This document shows, one piece after another, positions 1 to 7,451 of a stretch of 20,404 nucleotides of DNA. The notes beneath the pieces are model-generated. The model did not search any database and was not told where the DNA came from. It worked only from the letters and a program-made list of their open reading frames with translations. The stretch covers positions 1 through 20,404 of the forward strand of contig JAOZTV010000015.1 of NCBI GenBank assembly GCA_029939015.1, in the 5' to 3' direction. The first letter of the stretch is position 1, and the number at the start of each line of letters is the position of its first letter. Origin of the DNA: Candidatus Aminicenantota bacterium (GTDB taxonomy: Bacteria > Acidobacteriota > Aminicenantia > UBA2199). The translations under genes were made by a program, and so were the position numbers.

Positions 1-307
1 ACCTATAGTTCCTATTATCAGCACTATACCTCTGTTGGCACAAATAATGTAATTTCTACGATTAGCTACCTATAGGTAGGCTGGATATTTTCAAACTACA
101 AAAAACACCTTATTTGTTTGTAATATCGGTTGTATAGACAGGCTAACTATAGGTAGCCAAAGGCTACCCTGGGGTAGCCTGACAAGAAATATTTTTAAAT
201 TACTATAATTTTACAGATTTATTATGCTAATTTTTTTTACTTTTTAAAAAAAACATTAGATAAATCAATAAATTTGAATAACATGATAGATAATGATAAT
301 ATATAAA
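1..307. other. non-coding leader upstream of ABC transporter
   Basis: No convincing gene is visible here. The + strand is open in frame 1 from base 1 to a TAG at 73-75, giving 24 codons that could be the tail of an upstream gene, but nothing in it is recognisable. The rest holds three related palindromes (listed separately), then a very AT-rich stretch with long T and A runs between about 229 and 253. A possible promoter for the ABC genes is CTGACA (179-184) and TATAAT (204-209), with a longer than ideal 19-base spacer. Confidence 0.5.
66..180. repeat. cluster of three GGCTA/TAGCC palindromes
   Basis: Three inverted repeats share the core TA(C)CTATAGGTA or GGCTACC. They are CTACCTATAGGTAG at 66-79 (perfect), GGCTAACTATAGGTAGCC at 141-158 (imperfect, 5-bp GGCTA/TAGCC ends), and AGGCTACCCTGGGGTAGCCT at 161-180 (9-bp arms around TG). 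A fourth fragment, ACCTATAG, sits at 1-8. The last two can also pair with one another (CAGGCTA near 139-145 with TAGCCTG at 175-181). They may be a regulatory binding array, a dispersed palindromic element, or hairpins ending an upstream transcript; there is no T-run after the last stem to make it a classic terminator. Confidence 0.6.
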
Positions 308-1084
308 ATGTTGGAAATAAAAAACTTAACAAAAAAATATAATAATATTAGGGTAGTTGATGATGTTAGTTTTATAGTTCGCCCTGGAGAAATTCTTGGG
401 TATTTAGGACCTAATGGAGCAGGAAAGAGTACAACTATAAAAATCATTACCGGAATAATAAAACAATCATCCGGTAAAATTCTATATAATAATATAGATA
501 TAAACAAAAATATCATCGAATTTAAAAAAAAAATCGGATATTTACCAGAACAGAGTGAATTATATACTCACTTAACTGGACTAGAATATCTACAGCTTAC
601 AGGAAGATTAAGACTAATTGAAGAAAAACTATTAAATCAAAAAATTGAGGCTATATTAGAGCAATTTGACATGAATATCAATATGCATCTTCCCATTTCA
701 TCTTATTCAAAGGGAATGAAACAAAAAATACTTATAACTGCTGCAATTTTACATAATCCTGATATCATTTTATTTGATGAACCACTTTCAGGATTAGATG
801 TAAGTACTACATCAATTATAAAAAATATTATAACCAAGCTATCTTCAATGGGGAAAATAATTATATATTCATCTCATATTTTAGAAGTTGTTGAAAAATT
901 ATGTACAAGAGTAATTATTCTAAATAAAGGAAAGCTTATTGTTGATAATTCAGTTAATGAATTAAAAAATACAATGAATCTTCCTTCACTTGATACAATA
1001 TTTGAACAACTTGTTGAAAATAAAGACGTTAGCCTGATATCAGATAGAATTGTAAAAATTACCAGTCTTGAATCAATTGTATAA
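308..1084 (+). CDS. ABC transporter ATP-binding protein
   Basis: ATPase subunit of an ABC transporter, expected on the cytoplasmic face with the permease encoded next. Counting from the ATG at 308 (258 residues), the Walker A motif GPNGAGKST is at 34-42, the Q-loop Gln at 82, the signature YSKGMKQK at 133-140, Walker B IILFDEP at 153-159 and the switch His (SSH) at 190. The signature is the SKGM variant common in ABC-2 type exporters. The upstream in-frame ATG at 293 adds only MIIYK; the start at 308 is preferred because MLEIKNLTKKY is the usual family opening, though neither start has a clear ribosome site. The stop is followed after one base by the permease ATG, so the pair is translationally linked. 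The substrate cannot be told; no binding protein is nearby, which favours export. Confidence 0.93.
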   Translation: MLEIKNLTKKYNNIRVVDDVSFIVRPGEILGYLGPNGAGKSTTIKIITGIIKQSSGKILYNNIDINKNIIEFKKKIGYLPEQSELYTHLTGLEYLQLTGRLRLIEEKLLNQKIEAILEQFDMNINMHLPISSYSKGMKQKILITAAILHNPDIILFDEPLSGLDVSTTSIIKNIITKLSSMGKIIIYSSHILEVVEKLCTRVIILNKGKLIVDNSVNELKNTMNLPSLDTIFEQLVENKDVSLISDRIVKITSLESIV

Positions 1085-1085
1085 A

Positions 1086-2798
1086 ATGAAAAAAAGCAGT
1101 CTCTACTTATTTATCTATAAAGTAAAAATTCTTACAAAGCATTTTCTTTTGCGATTTGTAAATAATGACGCAGTAAAATTTGCCAATGAAAAAAAAGAAG
1201 CTTGGGTTTCGGTTCTTGCTTTTTTTTTTATAGCTAATTTTTTCTTTATTGAGAGTATTCTTACAAAATATTTATTTCTGCCTAAATCACTTATAAAAAT
1301 GGATTATTTCTGGATAGATATTTCACTTTGTTTTACCCTAACTATGGGTATAATCGGAATTATTGCAATATTTGTATGGGACAATATTTATCTTGACGAA
1401 ATTGATTTATTAAATCTTTTTCATCTTCCGGTTAGTAAATATGTGATTTTCTTTTCAAAAGCATTAAGTATAATTATTTTATGCATATTGATATCAATTA
1501 CGTTAAACTTATTATCAGCATTTGCATTTGCAACTTATATAGCAGATATTTTTAACATAAGTTTTTTTAAATATTTAGCAATACATTTCTTTGCTGCCTT
1601 TTGTTCTTCACTTTTTATCTTTCTTATAGTTGCTACCTTACAATCCTTATTAAAAGTTTTTTTTAAAGGTGAATTGTTAAGAATTACATCAAATATTATA
1701 AAAACGCTTCTATTAATGGGTTTTATTATTATGATTGTTGAATTACCCTTACTTATAAAATCATTAGAACAATTAAAAAATCAAAATTCTAATCTACTTT
1801 TATATTTCCCTTTTTTATGGTTCTCTGGTTTACATCAGCATTTACTTAGCAGGATTGAATCAGTTTTTAATATTCAGACAATCTATGCATTAAAAAGTTT
1901 GCTTCTACTTTTTTCAATTTATATAGTTAGTCTTCCATTTGGAATAAAGAAAATTTTAAATATTACCCAGAATAATAAAACAAAAGTCAAAAAAAATCAT
2001 TTAAAAAAAATAATATACAATTACTTTTTATTCCTCATTTTAAAATCAGGTATCCAAAGGGCTATTTATTATTTTATTTCAAATACTTTTAAAAAAGAAA
2101 TAAAACTTAAATTTAAATTGATTTTTATCTTAGCATTCCCTGTAGTTCTAATAGTATCAGAAATAATATTACAATATTGGAAAAAGGGATGGGTTTATTT
2201 CAACAATTTTAAATCAATATTAGTTATTATTCCAGGAATTATTTTTCTTTTTTTAATAATAGGTCTGCGTTTTATTTTTTCAACTTCAGTTAACCTTGAA
2301 GCAAATTGGATATTTAAAATAGTATTAAATAACAACGATATAAAACATGCAAATTCAGCAATAAAAAAATTTGTTTTTTTTAAATTCGTTTTGCCATTCT
2401 CTCTTGTATTCATACTCTTTTATTATTTTTGCTGGGGCTTTAAATTTGCGTTATTTCATACATTATTTGGAATTTCTATTGCACTAATAATAATGGAAAT
2501 AACTTTCTATAGTTTTAGGAAAATCCCTTTTACTACTGAATCTATCCCCGGTAAAATTAATCTAAAGACTTTATGGGTTGTTTATATTCTTTTCTTATCA
2601 CTTTATTCTATTAGTTTTATTAAATCAGGTAGATTTTTACTCAATAATCCAATTTATTATATTCCATTTTATTTTATTATTTTCATTTTGATTTTTGCTT
2701 TGAGATATATACAATTTAGAAAATCAAAAGATATAAAAACATTTGATTTTGATGAAGATGCAAAACCATATTTCATAGATTTTTCTATAACTGAATAA
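1086..2798 (+). CDS. ABC transporter permease, about 12 membrane helices
   Basis: Large integral membrane protein of 570 residues, almost certainly the permease partner of the preceding ATPase because the ATG lies one base after its stop. About twelve hydrophobic segments can be seen, near residues 40-64, 75-98, 119-150, 163-188, 205-224, 270-286, 344-363, 379-398, 428-450, 454-474, 495-512 and 534-552, with a basic cytoplasmic loop around 293-340. The sequence after the eighth helix contains EANWIF. A TTG at 1068 would add six residues but would overlap the ATPase gene; the ATG at 1086 is preferred. Family assignment rests mainly on context and topology: it resembles duplicated ABC-2-like permeases rather than any characterised exporter. 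It converges on the next gene with only 8 bases between stops. Confidence 0.8.
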   Translation: MKKSSLYLFIYKVKILTKHFLLRFVNNDAVKFANEKKEAWVSVLAFFFIANFFFIESILTKYLFLPKSLIKMDYFWIDISLCFTLTMGIIGIIAIFVWDNIYLDEIDLLNLFHLPVSKYVIFFSKALSIIILCILISITLNLLSAFAFATYIADIFNISFFKYLAIHFFAAFCSSLFIFLIVATLQSLLKVFFKGELLRITSNIIKTLLLMGFIIMIVELPLLIKSLEQLKNQNSNLLLYFPFLWFSGLHQHLLSRIESVFNIQTIYALKSLLLLFSIYIVSLPFGIKKILNITQNNKTKVKKNHLKKIIYNYFLFLILKSGIQRAIYYFISNTFKKEIKLKFKLIFILAFPVVLIVSEIILQYWKKGWVYFNNFKSILVIIPGIIFLFLIIGLRFIFSTSVNLEANWIFKIVLNNNDIKHANSAIKKFVFFKFVLPFSLVFILFYYFCWGFKFALFHTLFGISIALIIMEITFYSFRKIPFTTESIPGKINLKTLWVVYILFLSLYSISFIKSGRFLLNNPIYYIPFYFIIFILIFALRYIQFRKSKDIKTFDFDEDAKPYFIDFSITE

Positions 2799-2806
2799 AA
2801 CCTACA

Positions 2807-3583
2807 TTACTCAGCAAGCATTAATAAGCGAAATCCGGCATCACTAAAACCCCAGTTGGTAGTATAACTAAACCGATCAAAAGAATATTGATAATTTGAA
2901 AACACTGCCCAGCCACCACCTCTTGACACCCTATATGTGCCATTTTTTGATCCTTTTGGGTTTTTTATAGGACTTTTAGAATAATATTTACTGTTATATC
3001 TATCTGCAACCCATTCATTGACATTGCCATGCATATCATATAACCCCCATACATTTGGTTTTTTTAAACCGACTGGATGTGTGGTTAATCCAGAATTGTC
3101 TCTATACCATGCATAATCATCTAGTAACTTGCTATCATTGCCAAAATAATATTTAGTTGTAGATCCAGCTCGGCATGCATATTCCCATTGAGCTTCTGTT
3201 GGTAAAAAATATTTAATTGTTTTTTCCTTTTTATTTAATTTTTTTACAAATATTTGAATATCATCCCATGTAACAGATTCAACAGGTCTATTATTACCAC
3301 TAAATTTACTAGGATTATTTTTCATAATTGTTTTCCATTGTGCTTGCGTAATTTCATATTTACTTAGATAGAACCCTTTACTAATTATAACTTTATGCTG
3401 GGGATGTTCTTCTTCACTTCCTTCATTATCAGGTGCTCCCATTATAAAATGACCTGCTGGTATATAGACAAATTCAATTCCAATACTATTAAAATAGGTT
3501 TTGTTGTTCTTCTTGGCATCAAGTGCATAAAAACTTATAAATATTATAATAACAAAAAGGTAGATATTAATGAACTTTTTCAT
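2807..3583 (-). CDS. exported SUMF1/FGE-sulfatase-domain protein
   Basis: 258-residue protein with a Sec signal (MKK, a hydrophobic run to about residue 19, likely cleaved after ALDA at 21-24) and one formylglycine-generating-enzyme fold from about 34 to the end. Family motifs in order are PAGHFIMG (42-49), YEITQ (76-80), PVESVTWDD (100-108), LPTEAQWEYACR (127-138), YDMHGNVNEW (182-191), RGGGW (221-225) and GFR (250-252). The paired cysteines that true FGE carries after RGGSF are absent; the only Cys is 137. It is therefore unlikely to make formylglycine and is better called an FGE-fold paralogue of unknown function, acting in the periplasm or at the surface. There is no lipobox. A weak GGA ribosome site lies six bases before the ATG, and a promoter can be read at 3595-3623 within the tail of the upstream remnant. 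Confidence 0.9.
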   Translation of the reverse strand: MKKFINIYLFVIIIFISFYALDAKKNNKTYFNSIGIEFVYIPAGHFIMGAPDNEGSEEEHPQHKVIISKGFYLSKYEITQAQWKTIMKNNPSKFSGNNRPVESVTWDDIQIFVKKLNKKEKTIKYFLPTEAQWEYACRAGSTTKYYFGNDSKLLDDYAWYRDNSGLTTHPVGLKKPNVWGLYDMHGNVNEWVADRYNSKYYSKSPIKNPKGSKNGTYRVSRGGGWAVFSNYQYSFDRFSYTTNWGFSDAGFRLLMLAE

Positions 3584-3594
3584 GAGAATTCCAT

Positions 3595-3623
3595 TTTATA
3601 ATAATATTGAGAATAATTCCCAA
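3595..3623 (-). promoter_or_regulatory. possible sigma-70 promoter of the FGE-fold gene
   Basis: On the minus strand TTGGGA (3623-3618) and TATAAA (3600-3595) are separated by exactly 17 bases. The start of transcription would fall close to base 3588, only a few bases before the ATG at 3583, so the leader would be very short. It overlaps the end of the beta-propeller remnant, which suggests the FGE-fold gene is expressed independently. Confidence 0.35.
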
Positions 3624-4030
3624 GATTCTGTTGATTCATTTTCTTTTAAATAATAATATTTATTATTATCAAATGTATATATAACATTTTCCATTGGTAA
3701 AAACACTTTATTTAGAATTTTACCACTCTTATCAAACATAATAAATTCATTTTTATTGTCAACGACTTTATGAGTCGCAACAAATATTTTATTATTTTTC
3801 ACTAAGAATGACTTTATTTTGGGAAAATTATCATAAAACAGAAAATTGTTTTTTTTAATCATTTTCCAATCTTTGGACTTTTTTAATTTATCTATAACTT
3901 TTTTTTTGTATTCAGAACTAACTGAAATATTCTTCACTCTATGGTTTATTATATTTATTTTATTTCCATTATAATCATATATCTGTATAAAAAAACCTTT
4001 TTTACTATCAGCTATATATATGTTTCTCAT
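3596..4030 (-). pseudogene. 3' remnant of a six-bladed beta-propeller gene
   Basis: 144-codon open frame beginning MRNIYIADSKKGFFIQ, with repeating patterns of short beta strands such as IQIYDYNGNK, FIMFDKSGKILNKVFLP and YYYLKEN. This is the typical C-terminal part of bacterial six-bladed (NHL-like) beta-propeller proteins: one blade, an insert with KKKVIDKLKKSKDW, then two more blades. The N-terminal blades and any signal peptide are missing, the ATG at 4030 has no ribosome site, and a stop lies two codons upstream in frame. The residues just upstream in the neighbouring frame (MIPHYFGVLTNEKHIY, about 4009-4056) read as a natural continuation, so a frameshift near 4012-4030 is likely. Probably not a functional gene. 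The family call is from pattern recognition. Confidence 0.6.
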
Positions 4031-4712
4031 TAGTTAAAACCCCAAAATAATGCGGTATCATTTTCTTGGTTTCTTTACCAGTATCACTTGTTAGCATTAT
4101 ATTAAAAGAATCGTCACTAATTTCTTTATTCTTTAGGAGTTTTTTCTTTTCTTCAAAAAGCATTAAAACATCTTCTTTTCTATCTCTTAGAGGCGGAATC
4201 AATATTTCAAGAATGCTTAGACGAAAATAAAGATCCTCACGAAATGAGTTCTTAATTACTGCCTGTTTTAAATCCTTATTTGTTGCAGTAATTATTCTGA
4301 CATTTCCAGTTAATTCTTTTGAATCTCCAAGTCTATTGTATTTTAGAGTTTCAACAAATCGTAATAATTTTGCCTGTTGCAATACAGGAATTTCTGACAC
4401 TTCATCAAAAAAAAGAGTACCGTCTTGTGCTTCATCTATTAAACCCTTTTTATCATTATCTGCTCCAGTAAAAGCCCCTTTTTTATATCCAAATAATTCA
4501 CTTTCAAAAAGACCATCTGTAAGAGTTGGTAGATGTACAGTTATTAGCTTCCCTTTTCTTCCTGAATATTTATGAATAAGATTTGCTATATGATTTTTTC
4601 CTACTCCTGTTTCTCCAAGTAATAGTACAGGTGCTTCTTCAAAACTGAATTTTAAAACTTTTTTTTTGATTTCTTTTGCAAACTCACTTATCCCTGTCCA
4701 TCTTTTATAGAG
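4008..4712 (-). pseudogene. sigma-54 activator AAA+ core, truncated at both ends
   Basis: Continuous open frame of 234 codons, from just after a TAA at 4713-4715 to a stop at 4008, with no ATG or TTG in its first 100 codons; the first usable start is a GTG at 4400, inside the ATPase fold. Translation shows the sigma-54 activator core: RWTGISEFAKEI, a Walker A of the form GETGVGKN, ESELFGYKKGAFTGAD (the loop that contacts sigma-54), Walker B GTLFFDEVSEIP, sensor region RIITATNKDL, and arginine-finger region FREDLYFRLSILEILIPPLRDRKEDV. The N-terminal sensory domain and the WPGNVREL plus Fis-type helix-turn-helix end are both gone. The last 25 or so residues do not belong to this family and look like beta-propeller sequence, so the frame is chimeric. 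It cannot activate transcription normally. Confidence 0.85.
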
Positions 4713-4734
4713 TTAAATTTAAATCATTAAAAAG

Positions 4735-4763
4735 TTGACATAGTCAGTTAAAATGACTATACT
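4735..4763 (+). promoter_or_regulatory. strong sigma-70 promoter of the Phd-VapC operon
   Basis: TTGACA at 4735-4740 and TATACT at 4758-4763 with an ideal 17-base spacer. The start of transcription is expected near 4770, leaving a short leader that holds AGGAGGT at 4773-4779, eight bases before the antitoxin ATG. The promoter begins about 20 bases beyond the truncated end of the sigma-54 activator remnant. Confidence 0.8.
4740..4760. promoter_or_regulatory. operator-like palindrome between -35 and -10
   Basis: ATAGTCA (4740-4746) and TGACTAT (4754-4760) form a 7-bp inverted repeat with a 7-base gap, filling the spacer of the toxin-antitoxin promoter and touching both hexamers. Phd/YefM-type antitoxins usually repress their own operon by binding such palindromes, so this is the likely autoregulatory site. 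The role is inferred from position and family. Confidence 0.6.
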
Positions 4764-4787
4764 TATATTAACAGGAGGTATTGAAGA

Positions 4788-5015
4788 ATGAAAACATTTG
4801 CAATTACAGATTTTAAAGCTCGTGCTTTGAAAATATTAAGTCAGGTTGCAGAGACAAAAGAAAAAGTTATAATTACTAAACGAGGAACACCTATGGCTGA
4901 AATCATTCCTTTTGTATCAAAGAAACCTATTGCAGATAAATTGTCAGAATCTTTAGTTTTTGAGAATGATATTATATCTCCTATTGGAGAAAAGATATGG
5001 GATGCATATAAATGA
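4788..5015 (+). CDS. Phd/YefM-family antitoxin
   Basis: 75-residue antitoxin. The N-terminal half (AITDFKARALKILSQVAETKEKVIITKRGTPMAEIIPF) is the Phd/YefM DNA-binding dimerisation domain: a strand, a helix, and the KRGTPMAEIIP strand turn. The C-terminal half from about residue 45 (KPIADKLSESLVFENDI...EKIWDAYK) is polar and is the part expected to wrap and block the toxin. The start is set by AGGAGGT eight bases upstream. Its stop overlaps the toxin start by four bases (ATGA), the usual coupled arrangement. It probably represses its own promoter through the palindrome at 4740-4760, with the toxin as co-repressor. Confidence 0.92.
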   Translation: MKTFAITDFKARALKILSQVAETKEKVIITKRGTPMAEIIPFVSKKPIADKLSESLVFENDIISPIGEKIWDAYK

Positions 5016-5410
5016 AATATTTATTGGATACCCATACTTGGATCTGGTGGAATATGAATTCAAGTAATCTATCTAAAAAAGTCCATTTAATACTAGAAAA
5101 CACTGAAAAATATGATGAGATACTTTTGTCTGCGATTTCTCCATGGGAGTTTAGTAAACTCCTAGAAAAAAAACGGATTGGAATTTCATGTAATCCTGAA
5201 GAATGGATAACCGAGGCTCTAAATATGCCAAAACTCAGACTAATACCTTTAACTCCATCAATCGCTTTTCGTTCAACCACACTACCTATTCCTTTTCATG
5301 ATGATCCGGCAGATCAAATCATTGTTGCAACTGCAAGGGATGAAAATGCAACTATAATCACAAAAGACAAACTTATTCAAAACTATAAACACGTAAGAAG
5401 TCTGTGGTAA
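5012..5410 (+). CDS. VapC-type PIN-domain toxin
   Basis: 132-residue PIN-domain ribonuclease, partner of the preceding antitoxin, expected to cut RNA in the cytoplasm when free. The acidic active-site residues are present: Asp6 in YLLDTHTWIWW, Glu46 in SPWEFSKL, Asp98/Asp101 in HDDPADQIIVATA, and Asp119 in TKD. The full domain length is kept, with no frameshift or stop, so the toxin looks intact. The pairing Phd-PIN (rather than VapB-PIN) is common in this PIN subgroup, whose sequences open MKYLLDTHTWIW. Translation is coupled to the antitoxin by the ATGA overlap. The pair lies in a stretch of gene debris, consistent with a mobile or recently acquired module. Confidence 0.93.
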   Translation: MKYLLDTHTWIWWNMNSSNLSKKVHLILENTEKYDEILLSAISPWEFSKLLEKKRIGISCNPEEWITEALNMPKLRLIPLTPSIAFRSTTLPIPFHDDPADQIIVATARDENATIITKDKLIQNYKHVRSLW

Positions 5411-5418
5411 TATATATT

Positions 5419-5446
5419 TTGAAAATATAATATTTTGGTATATTAT
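5419..5446 (+). promoter_or_regulatory. possible promoter of the PPIase gene
   Basis: TTGAAA (5419-5424) and TATTAT (5441-5446), 16-base spacer. It lies 30 bases before the ATG and just before the GGGGGA ribosome site at about 5463-5468. The -35 overlaps an AT-only palindrome, TATATTTT-G-AAAATATA at 5413-5429, which may be chance in this composition. Confidence 0.4.
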
Positions 5447-5476
5447 AAAGTAGAATAAATTAGGGGGATATTAGCA

Positions 5477-5755
5477 ATGGAATGGAGAGCTAGTCATATT
5501 TTAGTGAAAGACATGAGTTTAGCAAAAATGATATCAAGGAAAATAAAAGAAGGTACTACATTTTCAAATCTTGCAAAAGAATTTTCTATCTGCCCAAGCA
5601 AAGGAAAGGGCGGAGACCTTGGATGGTTTGGTCCTGGTCAAATGGTAAGAGAATTTGAGGATTCTGTAAAAAAAATGTCAAGTGGAAGAATTAGTAATCC
5701 TGTCAAAACAAAATTCGGATTTCATATTATCAAAAAAACAGGCTTTAAAGAATAA
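5477..5755 (+). CDS. ppiC: small parvulin-type peptidyl-prolyl isomerase (PpiC-like)
   Basis: A 92-residue protein consisting of one rotamase domain, the size of free-standing parvulins such as E. coli PpiC (93 residues). It catalyses cis-trans isomerisation of peptidyl-proline bonds. The parvulin pattern is complete: ASHILV with His7, the CPSKGKGGDLGWFGPGQMV core with Cys39, a helix EFEDSVKKMSSG, and the closing strand KTKFGFHIIK with His83. There is no signal peptide or anchor, so it is probably cytoplasmic. The start is supported by GGGGGA eight bases upstream. The next gene (histidine kinase) starts 19 bases after the stop with only a poor ribosome site, so co-transcription is possible, but a functional link is not evident. 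Confidence 0.9.
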   Translation: MEWRASHILVKDMSLAKMISRKIKEGTTFSNLAKEFSICPSKGKGGDLGWFGPGQMVREFEDSVKKMSSGRISNPVKTKFGFHIIKKTGFKE

Positions 5756-5774
5756 GTGACTTTTTAATATTGAG

Positions 5775-7451
5775 ATGAATAAAATTAAAAAAAGAATCTG
5801 GTTAGCTGAGGATGACAGAGCATCAAGAAAAATGTTAGTTCATTATTTATCAAGAAAAATCGGAGATTATCAGATAGAAGAATTTGAATATGCAGAAGAA
5901 TTAATTGATAAAATCAAAAGGACTGATATCATTCCAGATTTATTGATTTTAGATAATATACTAAAAGGTAAGCTAACAGGAATTGATGCTACAGAACAAA
6001 TAAAAAATGAATTTGAAATCCCTATTCTTGTTTATTCAGCCACGCCAACCACAGAATTATTAAACAGATGTATCAATTTGAAAATGACAAGGTATCTTTC
6101 AAAGCCTATAAATCCAATTGAACTTGACTTTCATATTAGAGCCCTACTTAAAGAACATGAAGTCAATAATCAATTAAATAGTTTAAATTCAAAATATTTT
6201 GCCTTATTTAACAAATCAAAAGATATGATTTATATAAGTGATCCAAAGGGAAAAATATTAGATATAAATCCATCAGGGATTAAACTCTTAGGGTATGAGA
6301 CTAAGGAAGAATTATTTAAAATTGATATTCAAAATGACCTTTATTTTAATCCTGAAGAAAGAACAAGATTTAAAAATAAAATGCACATAAATGGTTATGT
6401 TCAGAATTTTCAAACAACACTAAAAAAAAAAGACAACACACAAATTATTGTTACTATATCATCTTCTATAATATTAAAAGATAAAAACAACATTGAAGGC
6501 TTGTATATTGGAATTATACGTGATATTACAAAACAAATTGAAAATGAACAAAACTTGATAAAAATGAATGTTGAGCAAATCAATAATAATGAAAAACTTA
6601 AGAAAACTCAATTATTTCTTATTCAACAGGAAAAAATGGCTTCACTGGGTGGACTTGCTGCTGGTATTGCCCATGAGATAAACAACCCTCTTGGATTTGT
6701 AATGAGTAATTTCAGAACTTTGAAAAAATATATTGATAAAATGAAAGATTATCTGAAATTTGCAGAAAATACATTTATGGGTTCTATTTCTGATATAGAT
6801 AATTCAGTTTTGAAAAAGGAAATTGAAAATAAGAAAAAAAACATGGATTTTATTATAGAGGATCTTGATGAACTATTTATGGAATCAACAAATGGATTCG
6901 AGAGGATCTCATCAATAGTAGAAAATATGCGGCGGTTTTCCAGAGTTGATAATGAAAACAACAGAACCTTTATAAACTTAAATGATTCAATAAGAAACAC
7001 ATTGGTTATAGCAAAAAACTCATATAAATATGTAGCCGATATTGTCACAAATTTATCAGAAATTCCAGATATAAGCTGCAATAGAAGTGAAATAAATCAA
7101 GTCCTTTTAAACATAATAGTCAATGCGGCACAGGCCATTGATGAGAAAAAAAACAAAAATAAGGGAGTAATAAATATCAGTACATTTATAGAAAAAGACA
7201 AAGTCTGTTGTCAAATCAAAGATAATGGAGCAGGTATCCCGGAAAAGAATTTAAGCAAGGTATTTGACCCTTTTTTTACTACAAAAGAAGTCGGCAAGGG
7301 AACAGGTATGGGACTCGGTATTTCATACGATATAGTTGTAAACAAACATAAGGGAGAATTATTAGTTGAATCAAACAAAAAAGTTGGGACAAAATTTACT
7401 ATAAAACTTCATATTAACAACGAAAACAATGCAAATCAGGAGCTATCGTGA
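5775..7451 (+). CDS. soluble REC-PAS-histidine kinase
   Basis: 558-residue cytoplasmic signalling kinase. Residues 5-125 form a receiver domain with acidic pocket Glu12/Asp13/Asp14, phospho-acceptor Asp60, Ser88 and Lys110 (YLSKPI). A PAS sensor domain follows (about 138-258: MIYISDPKGKILDINPSG to YIGIIRDITKQIE), then a coiled coil, then the dimerisation/phosphotransfer helix with His300 in GIAHEINNPLGF. The ATPase domain has the N box (Asn450 in NIIVNAAQAI), DNGAGIP (Asp483), FDPFFTTK and the GKGTGMGLG glycine box from 507. There is no membrane segment. An N-terminal receiver on a kinase usually means it is itself a target in a phosphorelay. The gene ends in a GTGA overlap with the next response regulator, its probable partner. 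Confidence 0.93.
   Translation: MNKIKKRIWLAEDDRASRKMLVHYLSRKIGDYQIEEFEYAEELIDKIKRTDIIPDLLILDNILKGKLTGIDATEQIKNEFEIPILVYSATPTTELLNRCINLKMTRYLSKPINPIELDFHIRALLKEHEVNNQLNSLNSKYFALFNKSKDMIYISDPKGKILDINPSGIKLLGYETKEELFKIDIQNDLYFNPEERTRFKNKMHINGYVQNFQTTLKKKDNTQIIVTISSSIILKDKNNIEGLYIGIIRDITKQIENEQNLIKMNVEQINNNEKLKKTQLFLIQQEKMASLGGLAAGIAHEINNPLGFVMSNFRTLKKYIDKMKDYLKFAENTFMGSISDIDNSVLKKEIENKKKNMDFIIEDLDELFMESTNGFERISSIVENMRRFSRVDNENNRTFINLNDSIRNTLVIAKNSYKYVADIVTNLSEIPDISCNRSEINQVLLNIIVNAAQAIDEKKNKNKGVINISTFIEKDKVCCQIKDNGAGIPEKNLSKVFDPFFTTKEVGKGTGMGLGISYDIVVNKHKGELLVESNKKVGTKFTIKLHINNENNANQELS

Noticed and set aside
66..180. CRISPR array
   Set aside because: The repeats are palindromes of different lengths with irregular spacing and no unique spacers of constant size.
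1068..1085. TTG at 1068 as start of the ABC permease
   Set aside because: It would overlap the ATPase gene by 17 bases with no ribosome site; the ATG at 1086 directly after the stop is simpler.
2807..3583. FGE-fold protein as a lipoprotein
   Set aside because: The signal sequence ends ALDA-KK with no cysteine for lipid attachment.
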